From Riptortus pedestris (lineage: Eukaryota; Arthropoda; Insecta; Hemiptera; Alydidae): a stretch of DNA of 64,000 bases. Positions within the stretch are counted from its first letter, which is position 1. Each line of letters starts with the position of its first letter. The DNA is taken from positions 203,594,501 to 203,658,500 of the forward strand of contig CM032228.1 of assembly GCA_019009955.1 (NCBI GenBank). Direction: 5' to 3'. Shown here in pieces: positions 22,319-32,822 of this stretch. Made by a program: the position numbers and the translations under genes. Below the pieces are notes generated by a model, which saw nothing but the letters and a program-made list of their open reading frames with translations, was not told where the DNA came from and made no database searches.

Positions 22319-24720
22319 CTGAAGCCTTCATACCTCATCTAAATATCAATTTAATTACTTCTACTTCATTATTATTATTTATAATTACAAATTGTTAATT
22401 TATTTTAATTCTTTATAATATTTTTATTTTGTTTCATTTTTTTAAATATAAGAATTGTAATTTGGGTTTATTTCCGTTTCTGTAACAAATAACACAGCAG
22501 CATTTTGTTATAAACAATTTGATATATAAATACATATTTCACTGAGTTGTGTGCCTATATGCTAATGTCCTATATTATATTTCTTTATTTAGACCAGTAA
22601 TTATTAAAAGTTTTAACAGATTTTTTATAGAGTGGCTATCCATCCCCTAGTATTTCAGATAGTACTTCTGTTATACCATGTGACTTTCTGATGTCCTCAT
22701 ACCTTCTACGCTCTGTCAGTAACTGTTAGCTCTATTCCACAAGCAATGCAGGTTGGAGGTTCATCCCTTTTCATTAGGCGCTGTGTAAAGTATGTTAACA
22801 ATGGAGTAGAGGAGGTTGGTGGGTTTAAAGCTGAGGATTCGAAAATTCGACTTGTCTCGGTTCTTAAGAGGTGTATCAGAATAAGTTCTTGAAACTATCA
22901 TGTTTTATCTATGTTTATTTTATAAGTCCTAGAAAGACTCTAATTGTCTTTCTATACATTTTTTTTTATAACTCGAAACGTCTATCTAGGCGTCTGACTC
23001 TTACTTTGAGTAATTCAGAGACTAAACAACTCCATGTAAACAAGTCCAATGTCCAGTTTACATTTCAATTCCAATTTACTTTGGTTTCTAACTACGGGAG
23101 ATATAGGGAATAAATGGCAAGATAAAATAACTTCAGCGTGTCATTTTAGAAACTGCCCCTTAGTAAACGTAGCCCATGCTTGTGGGTCTTTGTGTTTATG
23201 TTTATGAAAATAAGAAGTGTATTACTTCAATTTATCGCAGGAAGCAATGTTCATTTTCCATTTTCCCGAGTTGATTAAGCCCTGTTTTGAAGTAGAGGGC
23301 ATTTGAAGATATGTCTACTCTGTGAGTAATGACCTATCTGAGCCTCAGAGCTTTAGTGTAATTGTTGGCAGATATTTATGGCGCTCCACGGCTTCAGCAG
23401 GACTCATTTCTACAGGCCTCTCTCTCATTCTAACTTCATACTGTTTACGTTGTGAATGACTTTGGGTTAGTCTATATTTGCTTCATACTTTTGGCTTTTC
23501 TTATCAGTTTACCCCAGTTTTAAAATACAACTAAATTAAGATTCAAGTTTTGTGTAGGTGTTTGTGTGCACTTGGGATCCTGCAACCTTCCCGAAGCTTG
23601 CTCTAAATGAAAATTATATGGATGGTTTGAGAAAAATATATAGAGCTGCAATTGTAGTACATTTCTTTGTTAATCATTTTTTTTTATCCGACGTTTTTTA
23701 AGCGATGTAAAATAACGGAGGTAACTAAGATTTTGTATTTTAATCCTATTATAAAACCAACTGCTAGTCCAATTCCGATTATATGAAAACGCGATCTTTA
23801 GTTTAATATAAAATTCGCAAATAGCTAGAATCTTTATTAACTACGACACGTTGCGAATATATAAATGTAAACGAGTAATGCCTGATGGAAACGAAATGTG
23901 GTATTTAAGCTTCAAATATATGTTTTCTCATATATTGGTCAATTATAATATTTAATTAATAAATTTAATTAATAATTATTAATGAGAGATGAGTTGGAGT
24001 GGAGGTTTAATGAATGTTGTAAACTAAAAAATGCAAATGCTTCAGGTAAATACACTCAACAAATAAATATATCTTGTCAGCCCATAAAATGTCATTCCCA
24101 TGTTGGCCTCCTCCAAGTACAACCTAGTCTTGAGATAAATAAAACGAGTGTTTTGGCACGAGTGTGCTTGTATTTATACATATTATTCGGTTGGCATTAT
24201 AGACCTTAAAAATCTATACCCGCCCCCAAGCTGGGATTTGCGATCAGAGTTTTTACGTCTTGGGTGATCAACTCGACGTAAAATCCCTGTTAACCAAGAA
24301 GGACCTGGAGTGCGTTGTCTCCAGTAGATTGGCGGGCCTCAATACATACGAGGACGGGCAGTGTTCATATCACCGATAGAAGGGTCCATGTACTTCGTCA
24401 TAGCAACGGGCTATCAAACTGATTTACTAACACACATTATAAATACAAATATAATGTACCGCTGCAGGATAAGGCATCTAAATTTATTTTACCACTATGT
24501 TCAGTTACTGAGAGTTAGGTTTACCAATCCGGCGAAAGGATTTCAATTGATTTTGGAAAATTACCCAATCGACTCAGATTTCCAAATTGTAAAAAATGTG
24601 ACCACCAGCGGTTTATATTTTTTCTTGGTCTGCTAGTAGCACACATAAGGGTCCACATTATCAACGTTCCTGTGACTCCATAAAAACGAATTACTACTGT
24701 TATGTGCCGGCCTAAGAGTA
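22319..24720. other. Anonymous DNA, probably including the LINE 3' UTR
   Basis: No gene recognised. 22380-22620 is AT-rich and may be LINE 3' UTR. Frames at 22871-23113, 23982-24209 and 24361-24636 have no recognisable domain. Confidence 0.4.
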
Positions 24721-24721
24721 T

Positions 24722-24790
24722 ATATCAAGGACCTTGTTTTCCTAACCTCCTGGGTAGGATTGGTGGACATTTGAAGAAGCTTTCTTTAGT
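24722..24790 (-). mobile_element. Family A, 5' linker fragment
   Basis: GGACCTTGTTTTCCTAACCT, then CCTGGGTAGGATTGGTGG and ACATTTGAAGAAGCTTT match the reversed 5' linker. The adjoining DNA (24790-24980) is GC-richer and unrelated. Overlapping frames on both strands are not convincing genes. Confidence 0.65.
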
Positions 24791-25071
24791 GCAACCCCCA
24801 CCAGCGGCCGGAAGAAGGATACTGGAAGCCAAGAAAGCAACCTCTGCGATTCTAGGTAGAGGCAGCAATTTGGAAGCCCATAACTCCCAGGTCAGCCTAA
24901 ATTGAATTACAAACCCAGAGTCAACTCTCACTACTGTACAACTCTCTCGCCGACAATTCATCTCTTGTAACTTTACCACCCAATCATACTCATTTTAAAT
25001 TGTATCTAAATTTAACATTTAAATTGTACTAAATTTACACCCTAAACGTTTTACTCGTCACTCTAATTTTT

Positions 25072-25100
25072 ACACACACACACACACACATATATATGTA

Positions 25101-25163
<63 letters not shown>
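25072..25163. repeat. (CA)n(TA)n microsatellite
   Basis: CA to about 25090, a TATG/TGTA transition, then about 50 bp of TA reaching the terminal repeat of the next element. Confidence 0.95.
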
Positions 25164-25165
<2 letters not shown>

Positions 25166-25365
25166 CAAATTTTATGGCAAGGGTCTCCAATAAAAAACAT
25201 TTTTTCGGTGCAAACTTTATTGAAACTGCCCTACATGTTTCGTGGCTTATTTGCCACCTCTTCAGGGGCCTCCTTTTAAAATGAAAAAAATATTAATAAC
25301 ACTAATTTAACATGTCCCTTAATAAATCATGTTTTTTATTGGAGACCCTTGCCATACAATTTGAA
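25164..25365 (-). mobile_element. Short inverted-repeat element with hammerhead ribozyme
   Basis: Terminal inverted repeats of 37 bp with one mismatch (25164-25200 and 25329-25365; landmark ATGGCAAGGGTCTCC) enclose about 128 bp. No coding capacity. The minus strand of the interior carries a complete minimal hammerhead at 25228-25269. Related but decayed elements are at 41221-41440 and 58311-58516. The architecture resembles the pseudo-LTRs of Penelope-like retroelements, which carry hammerheads, but no reverse transcriptase adjoins it. Confidence 0.8.
25228..25269 (-). ncRNA. Minimal hammerhead ribozyme (predicted)
   Basis: Minus-strand order: stem I GCCC; core CUGAAGA; stem II GUGGC/GCCAC with loop AAAUAA and one bulged G; GAA; a two-pair stem III (AC-AU-GU); A at the cleavage position; GGGC closing stem I. 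All invariant core bases (CUGANGA, GAAA, UH) are present in the right order and every helix pairs. Stem I is only 4 bp by strict pairing. Self-cleavage is predicted from structure only. Confidence 0.7.
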
Positions 25366-25419
25366 GAATACATAAATAACATTGAGTCCAGAATAAGAAG
25401 AATATATATATATATATAT

Positions 25420-25590
25420 ATATCATTTGCAACATGATTGGTTCTATGCAATTATTGGATTCAACGGAGATATTTTGATTAATATTTATATACATATAAT
25501 TTGTACGAACCTCATTTTCATACTCTCCTGGGAAGATTCGGTAAACATTTAAAGACATGTTTTTGAATATCAAGCCATGAGCACTGCCTC
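25420..25590 (-). mobile_element. Family A, internally deleted copy
   Basis: ATTTGCAACATGATTGGTTC, then CGGAGATATTTTGAT, jumping to CGAACCTCATTTTCATACTC, TCCTGGGAAGATTCGG and ATGAGCACTGCCTCGAT. Part of the middle and the core are missing. A (TA)n tract at 25403-25424 precedes it. Confidence 0.78.
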
Positions 25591-26321
25591 GATTTATTTG
25601 ACTCATCTTCGTATTTGTTTGCATATATAGCCAAAATGTCAATAGAACCATGAGTGCACAGATTTTAAGCTCATTACACAATTGCTTATAACTTTCATAC
25701 AATAGCTCGATATTTTCGAACATTAAACAGCAATCCTCAAGAATTACATTCAATCCGAAATAAATGTGTATTAACAGGATTGAGGAAATAGGAAAAAGCC
25801 ATCAATGGTATTGACAAGAATGACATTAAATGTTTCAAAGTCAAAAAGGATTTTTAATTTGCTTAAGCCCTCAATTAACACGACCCGATTAGCTTGCGTT
25901 TATAAAGTGGTGATAAAAGGCAATAAATAAATTTTGAATGTAATTTATTTGACCTCTGGGTTATTCTGTAGAAATGTCAGTTTTATTTTAACATGGATAA
26001 TTAATGAGGACATAATATTTAGATTTAATCTCATCGTGTTTATTCAACATGAATTTCTCTCGTTGTTTCTTTTTGTTTTCATTATTCTTGTTACTTGATA
26101 AAGCTAATTATTATATGTACAGAGCACATTATTATATGTACAGAGGAATAAGAGTGGGCGTATTTGTTTTATAAGGCATTTTTAGTAAATTATTGAGCCT
26201 CCTCTCAGTCTAAATATGAACTCAGAATTTAACTACCATGAGCTGTAGCGATATTTAGACTGACGCTTCTATTGGACTGAACTTTAGCAATAAACTCAAT
26301 TTTTTTAATTATTGAAACATA
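25591..26321. other. Anonymous DNA
   Basis: Nothing recognisable. ACAGAGCACATTATTATATG is partly duplicated in tandem near 26119-26143. Confidence 0.4.
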
Positions 26322-26902
26322 TAGGGTGTCTCAGTACGGACCAACTATTTTACAACTGAACGAGACGCTAAATACGTGGAGCGGAGGTGGGGGAGGGGCA
26401 ACGCTAGCAAGCTCAGCTCTTATATTTTTAGTTGGCGCTAATTGAGTTTGAAAATGATTATGTTCTGAGGTTAAATTATTTAAGCATAATGTTAGAGAGA
26501 TTTAATGATTTGGATAACATTTTCTTTAGTGACGAGGCCCATTTTCACATGAACAGTTATGTGAATCGCCAAAATTGCCAATTTTGGGCAGAGAACAATC
26601 CACGTTGCTACACCAACGCCCTTTTCACAGCCCCAAAGTTACAGTTTCGGTCGCAATGTCCACGAAGTGTATAATTGGACTTTACTCTTTCGAACTCAAC
26701 AACTTCTTGGAAAAGTCTTCAATAACGTCCGCATAAGGTTTGAAGAGTGTCGTTAAACAAACAGGCGTCATTTAAGTAATGTCATATTTAAAAAGTAAAT
26801 TTTCCTCTTTGTTAAAATTTTGGTATCAATAAATAACTAATTACAAATAGCATTTTTTTTAACTGTGTTCGAAATAGTTGGATCGTTCAGAGGCATCCTG
26901 TA
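26322..26902 (+). mobile_element. Tc1/mariner-superfamily remnant, internally deleted
   Basis: The imperfect terminal inverted repeats AGGGTGTCTCAGTACGGACC (left) and, on the right, its inverted relative AGGATGCCTCTGAACGATCC both continue into CAACTATTT. TA dinucleotides flank the element (26322-26323 and 26901-26902). At about 580 bp it is roughly half the length of an intact member. The interior holds an N-to-middle transposase piece and a short C-terminal piece. Confidence 0.75.
26432..26805 (+). pseudogene. Broken Tc1/mariner-type transposase
   Basis: The first piece (to about 26674) reads NIFFSDEAHFHMNSYVNRQN, then CQFWAENNPR and a short downstream strand. This resembles the segment around the first catalytic Asp ('IIFSDEAHFHLNGYVNKQNCRIW') of IS630/Tc1/mariner transposases. 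The second and third catalytic acidic residues fall in the deleted part. After a gap, FLEKVFNNVRIRFEECVKQT (about 26698-26757), followed by a frame change to a lysine-rich end near 26800, looks like the C terminus. It cannot encode an active transposase. Confidence 0.68.
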
Positions 26903-29327
26903 TTTTTACATTTATCACCTAGTTTACACCATTTATGTGCACGTCATAATAGCAAGAATGAGAGCCTTTTTTTTTTTTTTGGCGGCTTTATCTTCAAAAT
27001 AAATCCCCATATCCAAGCGAGAATCGAATATATTTATGCACCTTATAACATGCACCTACTATGATCATCACTTTTACACGTGACTAAACCGATCAACGTC
27101 ATATTGTATACTTCAAGCGATATTTATTAAAATAAATTATTTGAATAATAAAACTTGTTTTACTTCGTCCAAGAAATTACGGTTCAGGAAATATTTAGTC
27201 ACACTGACCGACGCACTGTTTGGTGGGAGGCTCTGTAATATTTATTTTTCATTCAATTCTCACAAAAAAAAACTAAGATATACCAAAACCGCCAATAATT
27301 TTGGTTATTCAAGACCAGATGTGTCTAATAAAAACCCATTTTCTTCTAATCCCAAAACCTCCTAAAATGAGGGCTGAGTTTACTCGACTTAACCATAGCA
27401 GCGAATCATTTTGGTCACCAGATCTTCTCGAATACAGGATTCAATAAGTTTGCCGAAAATAAGAGGAATGGGTGAAAAATGGATTGAGGTTGATTTTTTG
27501 GTGGTTCGAATATGGTATCGATTATTTTAAAATGAAATCTGTAGCTTTTATCACTGGGTAACAACAATGTATATAACAGGATCTGAACTACCAGATCAAT
27601 GCGCTATCAGATGTCTGCTGGATATCCTTAATCAGTCAACACCCATTATCCAATCCCTACTGGCTCAGCAAATATTTTGTTCAAATAACACACGATCCAA
27701 TAACAATATACTCCAAACAAAGATAAGTTTTGGAATTCTAGATGAACCAGGAGGTGGTCTCGTCGATTTTGGCAGTTCCCGTTTCCTTGTCCCACCGAAA
27801 GAGATCGCGTAAGTTTGAAAAAGTACATGTTTCCTATTTCTAGCATATTAGCTGAGTCATAGTTTATTATTATAGCTTATTAGCTGAGATGGATTTTAAC
27901 AAAGAAGCATAATCAAGTAGGTTACAAATAAGCTGTGAATTTTCTTAGGTCCCTAGTGATGAGAATTTATTTTAGATTAGACTGACATCTTTGTTGAGAA
28001 AACATAATAAAATAATATATTATATTGGTAGTTGCCTGTGTACAGAAAATCAAAACTTGTTTTTTTACTCGAATCGGATTTGTTTTAAAAAAAAAATCTC
28101 TAGTTAAATATGTCGAATTTAATTAGTAAAATATTAATTCAATTTTTATAACAACTATACAGAAGATAATAAAATACGTGAACCTGACCACTTCCCACCT
28201 CACACCCAGTGACCCTCCCAAGGGGATGGGGGGGGGGGGATTAAACCAAAACTTTACATTTTTCGATTCCACTAAAAACCTTTCAAAGCCACCATCCATT
28301 TTTTTTTTTTTTTTTTTCTTTTTTTTTATCAAAAGAATCGAAGCTTGGTTTTAATATCTCAACAATTGTGGCGACTATACGGTCAATTTGAAGAATTTCA
28401 TATTCAAATGTGTCTTGTTTTTGTCTTTTGCTATGATTCGCTACGGTTTGAAAGATTTTTTGAGTAATTTAGTCTAATTAGTATTAATTCTATATTGCAT
28501 TATTAATAATAAATTGTACAAAACTACCATACAATCGTTATAGTTACTCTGATCTAGAATTGAATAGGCTACTCTAGAAAGGGAAAGTTAATCTATTTAT
28601 CTGTGGAAAGTGTGGTTACCCACAAGTGAATTTAAGAAATCTAGATGACAGTATTCAGTGAAGCAAAATATTAAGAAATATTCTAAACTCCTTCTAGAAA
28701 GTAGAAATAGAATATCCTTCTATTGATTGATTTTATTATCGAAGAGTCAAATGAAAGAAGGAAATAATTTCCGACATACATTAGGTATTAGTGTTATGCA
28801 AACAGGAAAAGGATTTGAGTTGTTGAGACTGATTACATTCGTCTTATGCATTTTAATACGCCTAGCTTTTTCTTATCATTTTGTTGATATAGATTTGTTT
28901 AAATGTGGTAGTAAAATTAGAATTTATACTATTAATGTTTTTGCTTTTTCCTTATTACTCCGTACTAAAATTATACTGGTATAAAGTTTTAACTTTCGAT
29001 ATTTATAAATTTCTCTTCATTCCAGGTTTAATAAAGTCCACCAATTAAATATTATAAAAGGGTTTACTATCGTTGCTTGACTGAAAAACGTTCCTGAGCT
29101 AATTTTCATTTTGCCTAATCTAATTACGATTACATATTTAAGCCCTCTTTGTCTCTTCTACATCTCAGCCAAACTTTCGGGGACTCTGTGGATGCTAATA
29201 AAGTAGATTATGACTGTAACCAACATCTATGAAGATTCTCCATGTTATGAAATTAAAAGAATTATATTTATTTCCATTAATTCTTAAAAACAAAACAATA
29301 AAACAATGGGATACGTCACATATTTTT
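26903..29327. other. Anonymous DNA
   Basis: About 2.4 kb without a gene or element I recognise. It contains T-runs at 26967-26980 and 28301-28327 and a G-run at 28229-28240. The frame 27567-27812 overlaps a minus-strand frame of similar length, and neither shows a domain. Confidence 0.45.
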
Positions 29328-29447
29328 AGCAGATTTTCCTTAAGGGAAATCAGCTATTGAGGTCGTACTCATGACGCGAGTTTCGAAAAATTTCTTCAAA
29401 TGTCCATCGATCCTACCCAGGAGATGACGAAAATGAGGTCCGTTCAA

Positions 29448-29520
<73 letters not shown>

Positions 29521-30010
29521 TGTTAACGCTCTAGCGGTTGCAATTTTTGTTTGATCGTTACCAAACTCGGAATTTATCCTTTTATGTAAAAAGAAAGATC
29601 AAGTTCGTTAATGGCTGAAATCGGACCAGTGGGAGGGGGGGTTTAGAGGGGGGATTTTCGGAAAATTTAAAATATCTCCGTTATTATGCGTCGGATCAAA
29701 AGATTGTATAAAATCAATCTTATTGCAAATTAAATTTACTATAAATATTGTACTATACATTTATTTTGTATCTTGAATATTAACCGAGATATTTGCATTT
29801 GTGTTCTGCATTGGTCGGTAGGAGTGAGCTGTTTGGTACTTTCCGAAGAGAGCTCTGGCGGCCGTTTTCGTAACTATTCGTCCCTCGTGTATAAGTTTAG
29901 TGATCCCTTACTACTTCCTACACTTGTTATTGGGCAGATTTCTCTATTGTAAAACTTCACGTGGGAAATCTGCGTAGTTTACGCAGCTCCTGCGTGACGG
30001 ACTTTTTTTT
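29328..30010 (+). mobile_element. Family A element, full length (subtype 2)
   Basis: Starts AGCAGATTTTCCTTAAGGG, with a (TA)n core at 29453-29518 and GTTAACGCTCTAGCGG. The 3' end carries the subterminal GGGAAATCTGCG, the hairpin ACGCAGctcCTGCGT and GACGGACTTTTT. After TTTGCATTT (about 29800) the sequence differs from the 51.6 kb copy (GAGAGCTCTGGCGGCCG..., then TTCTCTATTGTAAAACTTCACG). This defines a second 3' subtype, also seen at 36278, 41789 and 52901. Confidence 0.93.
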
Positions 30011-30215
30011 ATTTTCTTATGTAAAGTTACTAATTGCATGATACTAATTAATTTCTATACATATTATTCAACAACGAACTTATATAATATAATAGTGATA
30101 AAATTGTCCTAAAAACAAGGAATACATTTTATAAAATCTATTAATTCAGTAGTTTTATATGTAATTTCGAAAAATACTTATTCATCTTAAAACAAGGTAA
30201 TACTCTGTTATTATT
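30011..30215. other. Spacer between two facing family A copies
   Basis: About 205 bp of AT-rich DNA between the 3' ends of a plus-strand and a minus-strand copy. No repeat recognised. Confidence 0.5.
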
Positions 30216-30833
30216 AAAGTCTGCCATGTAGGAGCTGCGTTAAGTAAGCAGGTTTCCCAAGTGTACCACGTATGTGCATTTATCTCAATAAGTAAAAGTT
30301 CACTGAGAACAATATTTGGTATTTATGCTTTAAATAATCTCCTTCATAATATAAAAGCTTATTGTTAATATGACATGAGTTGGAGGGTGGAGTTTACTGT
30401 AGGCTGAAAACTATAAAATGCAAATATCTCGGTTAATAGCCAAGATTGTGAAAATACGTACATAAGAACATTTATTGAATATTACATTTGCTATAAGATT
30501 GGTTCTATTCTATTCTATACAATTTATCGATCTGACGCATAATAACGGATATATTAAGAATTTTCAAAATTTCTCCCCTTTAACCCCCCTAATTTCAGAC
30601 ATTAACGAACTTGATATTTCTTTTTACATAAAATGATTAAATATCGAGTTTGGTAACGATTAAACCAATATCGCGACTGATAGAGCGGTAACAGTCATAT
30701 ATATGTATAATTTTGAACGGATCCCATTTTCGTCATCTATTAGGTAAACTCAGTGGGCATTTGAAGAAATTTTTCGAAATTCGCACCATGAGTAGAATCT
30801 CAATAGCTCATTTCCCTCAAGACAAAATCTGCT
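30216..30833 (-). mobile_element. Family A element, near full length
   Basis: Reversed 3' tip at the left (GTCTGCCATG, GCTGCGTTAAGTAAGCAGG). The family body follows in reverse, with CGAGTTTGGTAACGATTAAA, GACTGATAGAGCGGTAACAG, a very short TA core (30697-30710) and the 5' linker. The 5' tip (GACAAAATCTGCT) ends at 30833. The hairpin has mutated. Confidence 0.9.
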
Positions 30834-31408
30834 AAAATTGAATTTGTTTAACTTCTCCCCTGTTTGATTTTGCCAGAAATGTAATATAATTTTGAGCAAT
30901 TATAATGATATGAATATTCTGCCTTTAAACAATAGCATAATTTATTTTTAAACCAATATTACATTTAACATATTCTCAGGAGTAAATCGACAATGTAGCG
31001 GACCTTCTAAATCCAATAAATACATTAATAAATGTGTAATAAATTAATTTTGTTAACAATTGTTAACATGAATTATTTATTTTTTAACATGCTTTGATAT
31101 TATTCTTGGAGAGTCAATCCCTGATCATGTATTATATTCTTTTCCTATTTTTTATGATAAATATTTTGTATATTTATTGAATACATGAGCATTTCTATAG
31201 TATTCTTCTAGCTTATAAATACATTCTTCAGTCATGAAGTTCTTCCATTTTTTTTAGACAAATAAAGACTTTTTTTTATAGATAATACATTCTAGCAGTG
31301 GGTCAAAGAGTCTTACTCCGGAAAATGATACGGTTTCCTCCAAATATTTGTGCTTGTGACGGGGGGTTTGAAGCATATTCTTTTATCTTGTATGCAGTAT
31401 TATAAGGC
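30834..31408. other. Anonymous DNA
   Basis: AT-rich, with T-runs near 31250-31280. Nothing recognised. Confidence 0.4.
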
Positions 31409-31419
31409 GTGCACGCGCG

Positions 31420-31466
<47 letters not shown>

Positions 31467-31502
31467 ACACACACACACGCACACGCACGCACACACATAT
31501 AT
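31409..31502. repeat. (CG)n/(CA)n/(CGCA)n microsatellite
   Basis: Alternating purine-pyrimidine tract: CGCGCG, then CA with interspersed CG, ending CATATATG. It has potential to adopt Z-DNA. Reading frames here are simple Thr-His or Cys-Val repeats. Confidence 0.95.
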
Positions 31503-32486
31503 GTCGAAGGGATATATATTATTTTTGATTTCGTAATGAGTGCCCATTTTTCGACTTCTATTCATTAAATATAAACCTGATTGCCCTCCTCTGCAATTTA
31601 AATATTAACTTTTGGATTTACTTCAATCATTATTCCATATCATCTTAGACCATACTTTGAGGACATGTGAAGTATCCAACCACATCCATAGAACCCTAGA
31701 GTTGCTTCTAATCCCTCATCCGTGCTTAATAATCAATTGGTTTGTATCTGCGGTTTGAAATAATAAAGTGGTTGATATATTGATAATATATTATGAGGTG
31801 CGACTGTTGTCCGTGACAGCGTTTGTTCAGGGTGAAATATAAATCTTGGTTTGAGAGATGTTCCTGAGACTGGAGTGTTTGGTGGCACTAGAGCCCAGAT
31901 GTGGGGTGGCTATAGTGTTTGCATTGGGGGCGGTTGATCCTCCGTTATGAAGGAACCACCCCTTCCAGCTGTCAATGCCGCCCCTTCGCTATGAGTCATC
32001 CTCAGGTCCGGCACGGCCTTGTCTATTGTTGACAGGGCACATTACTAATCTCGGATCGTCTTTCCCTTTTTGTCCACTCTCCCATTCACTCCCTTGGCCG
32101 AGATCATCGTTTGTCACCGAGACGTTCTCGATTCGTCATTCTTAGCAGCACTTTCGCTGCAAAGGGGGATTGATGCCACAGTAGTGTGGTTGGAAGTGAA
32201 GAATATTGTGAACACGGAGAGGAAAACGTCTGATTCTTCACAAGTTTTTTATTTCAGCGCTAAGCGCTTTCAAAGACTATTGTCTCTTCATCTTCAGAGC
32301 CACTTTCATGCTCTCATTTCGAATGACCGTAAGAGACTCCCTTGCCGTCTTTTTCTTCTCACCAAAATTGATGTTTTCGTTGCACTGGGAAATTTAATTG
32401 TAAATCGGATGTGGGGGTGGGGGGGGGGTGCACTGAATCTGAATATTAAAAATGAAAGAAAAAACACCGAAGAAAGTTAACTAATA
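31503..32486. other. Anonymous DNA with GC-richer block
   Basis: The segment 31800-32340 is distinctly richer in G+C than the window average. A 136-codon frame (32070-32480) crosses it but shows no domain, ends in a G-rich run and overlaps a hammerhead-like motif. It may be part of an old retroelement terminal region. Confidence 0.4.
32256..32296 (-). ncRNA. Hammerhead-like motif, decayed
   Basis: On the minus strand: CUGAAGA, a weak GAGAC...GUCUU stem with loop AAUA, UGAAA, then a perfect AGCGC/GCGCU stem with a UUA loop. The cleavage position is G, which hammerheads do not use, and stem I is not evident. Probably an inactive relic. Confidence 0.35.
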
Positions 32487-32648
32487 CTTATATGGTAAAA
32501 GCACAATGAAAACAATATTTCATTATTAATATCGGAAGAAAGAAGTTTATGACATACCAGACAATTATTAATATGAGATGAGAAGTTGGGGGTTTATTGA
32601 AGACTGAATACTGAAAAATTCAAATATCTCTGTTGATATTCGTGATTA

Positions 32649-32702
<54 letters not shown>

Positions 32703-32822
32703 CGCAATAAATAATGTCTTCAAAATACCTTAATTGAGAGGAGAGATTAGAGGAAATTGTTCCAAAATCACGTCATGAGTACAGCCTCAATTGCTGATTT
32801 CCTTTAAGGGAAATCTGCTATA
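32487..32822 (-). mobile_element. Family A, internally deleted copy
   Basis: AAAGCACAATGAAAACAATA, GTTGGGGGTTTATTGAAGAC and CAAATATCTCTGTTGATATT, then a (TA)n core (32640-32698). A 5' linker and 5' tip (CCTTTAAGGGAAATCTGCT) end at 32822. The middle and the 3' tip are missing. Confidence 0.82.

Noticed and set aside
25319..25753. A 144-codon minus-strand frame
   Set aside because: It runs through the terminal repeat of the hammerhead element, a TA tract and a reversed family A copy, so it is an accident of repeats.
27567..27846. Overlapping frames on both strands
   Set aside because: Similar lengths on opposite strands without any domain; more likely chance.
31303..31568. Frames rich in Cys-Val-Arg or Thr-His-Ala
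   Set aside because: Translation of the CG/CA microsatellite on both strands.
32070..32480. A 136-codon plus-strand frame
   Set aside because: No domain. It passes through a hammerhead-like segment and a G-run with a low-complexity end.
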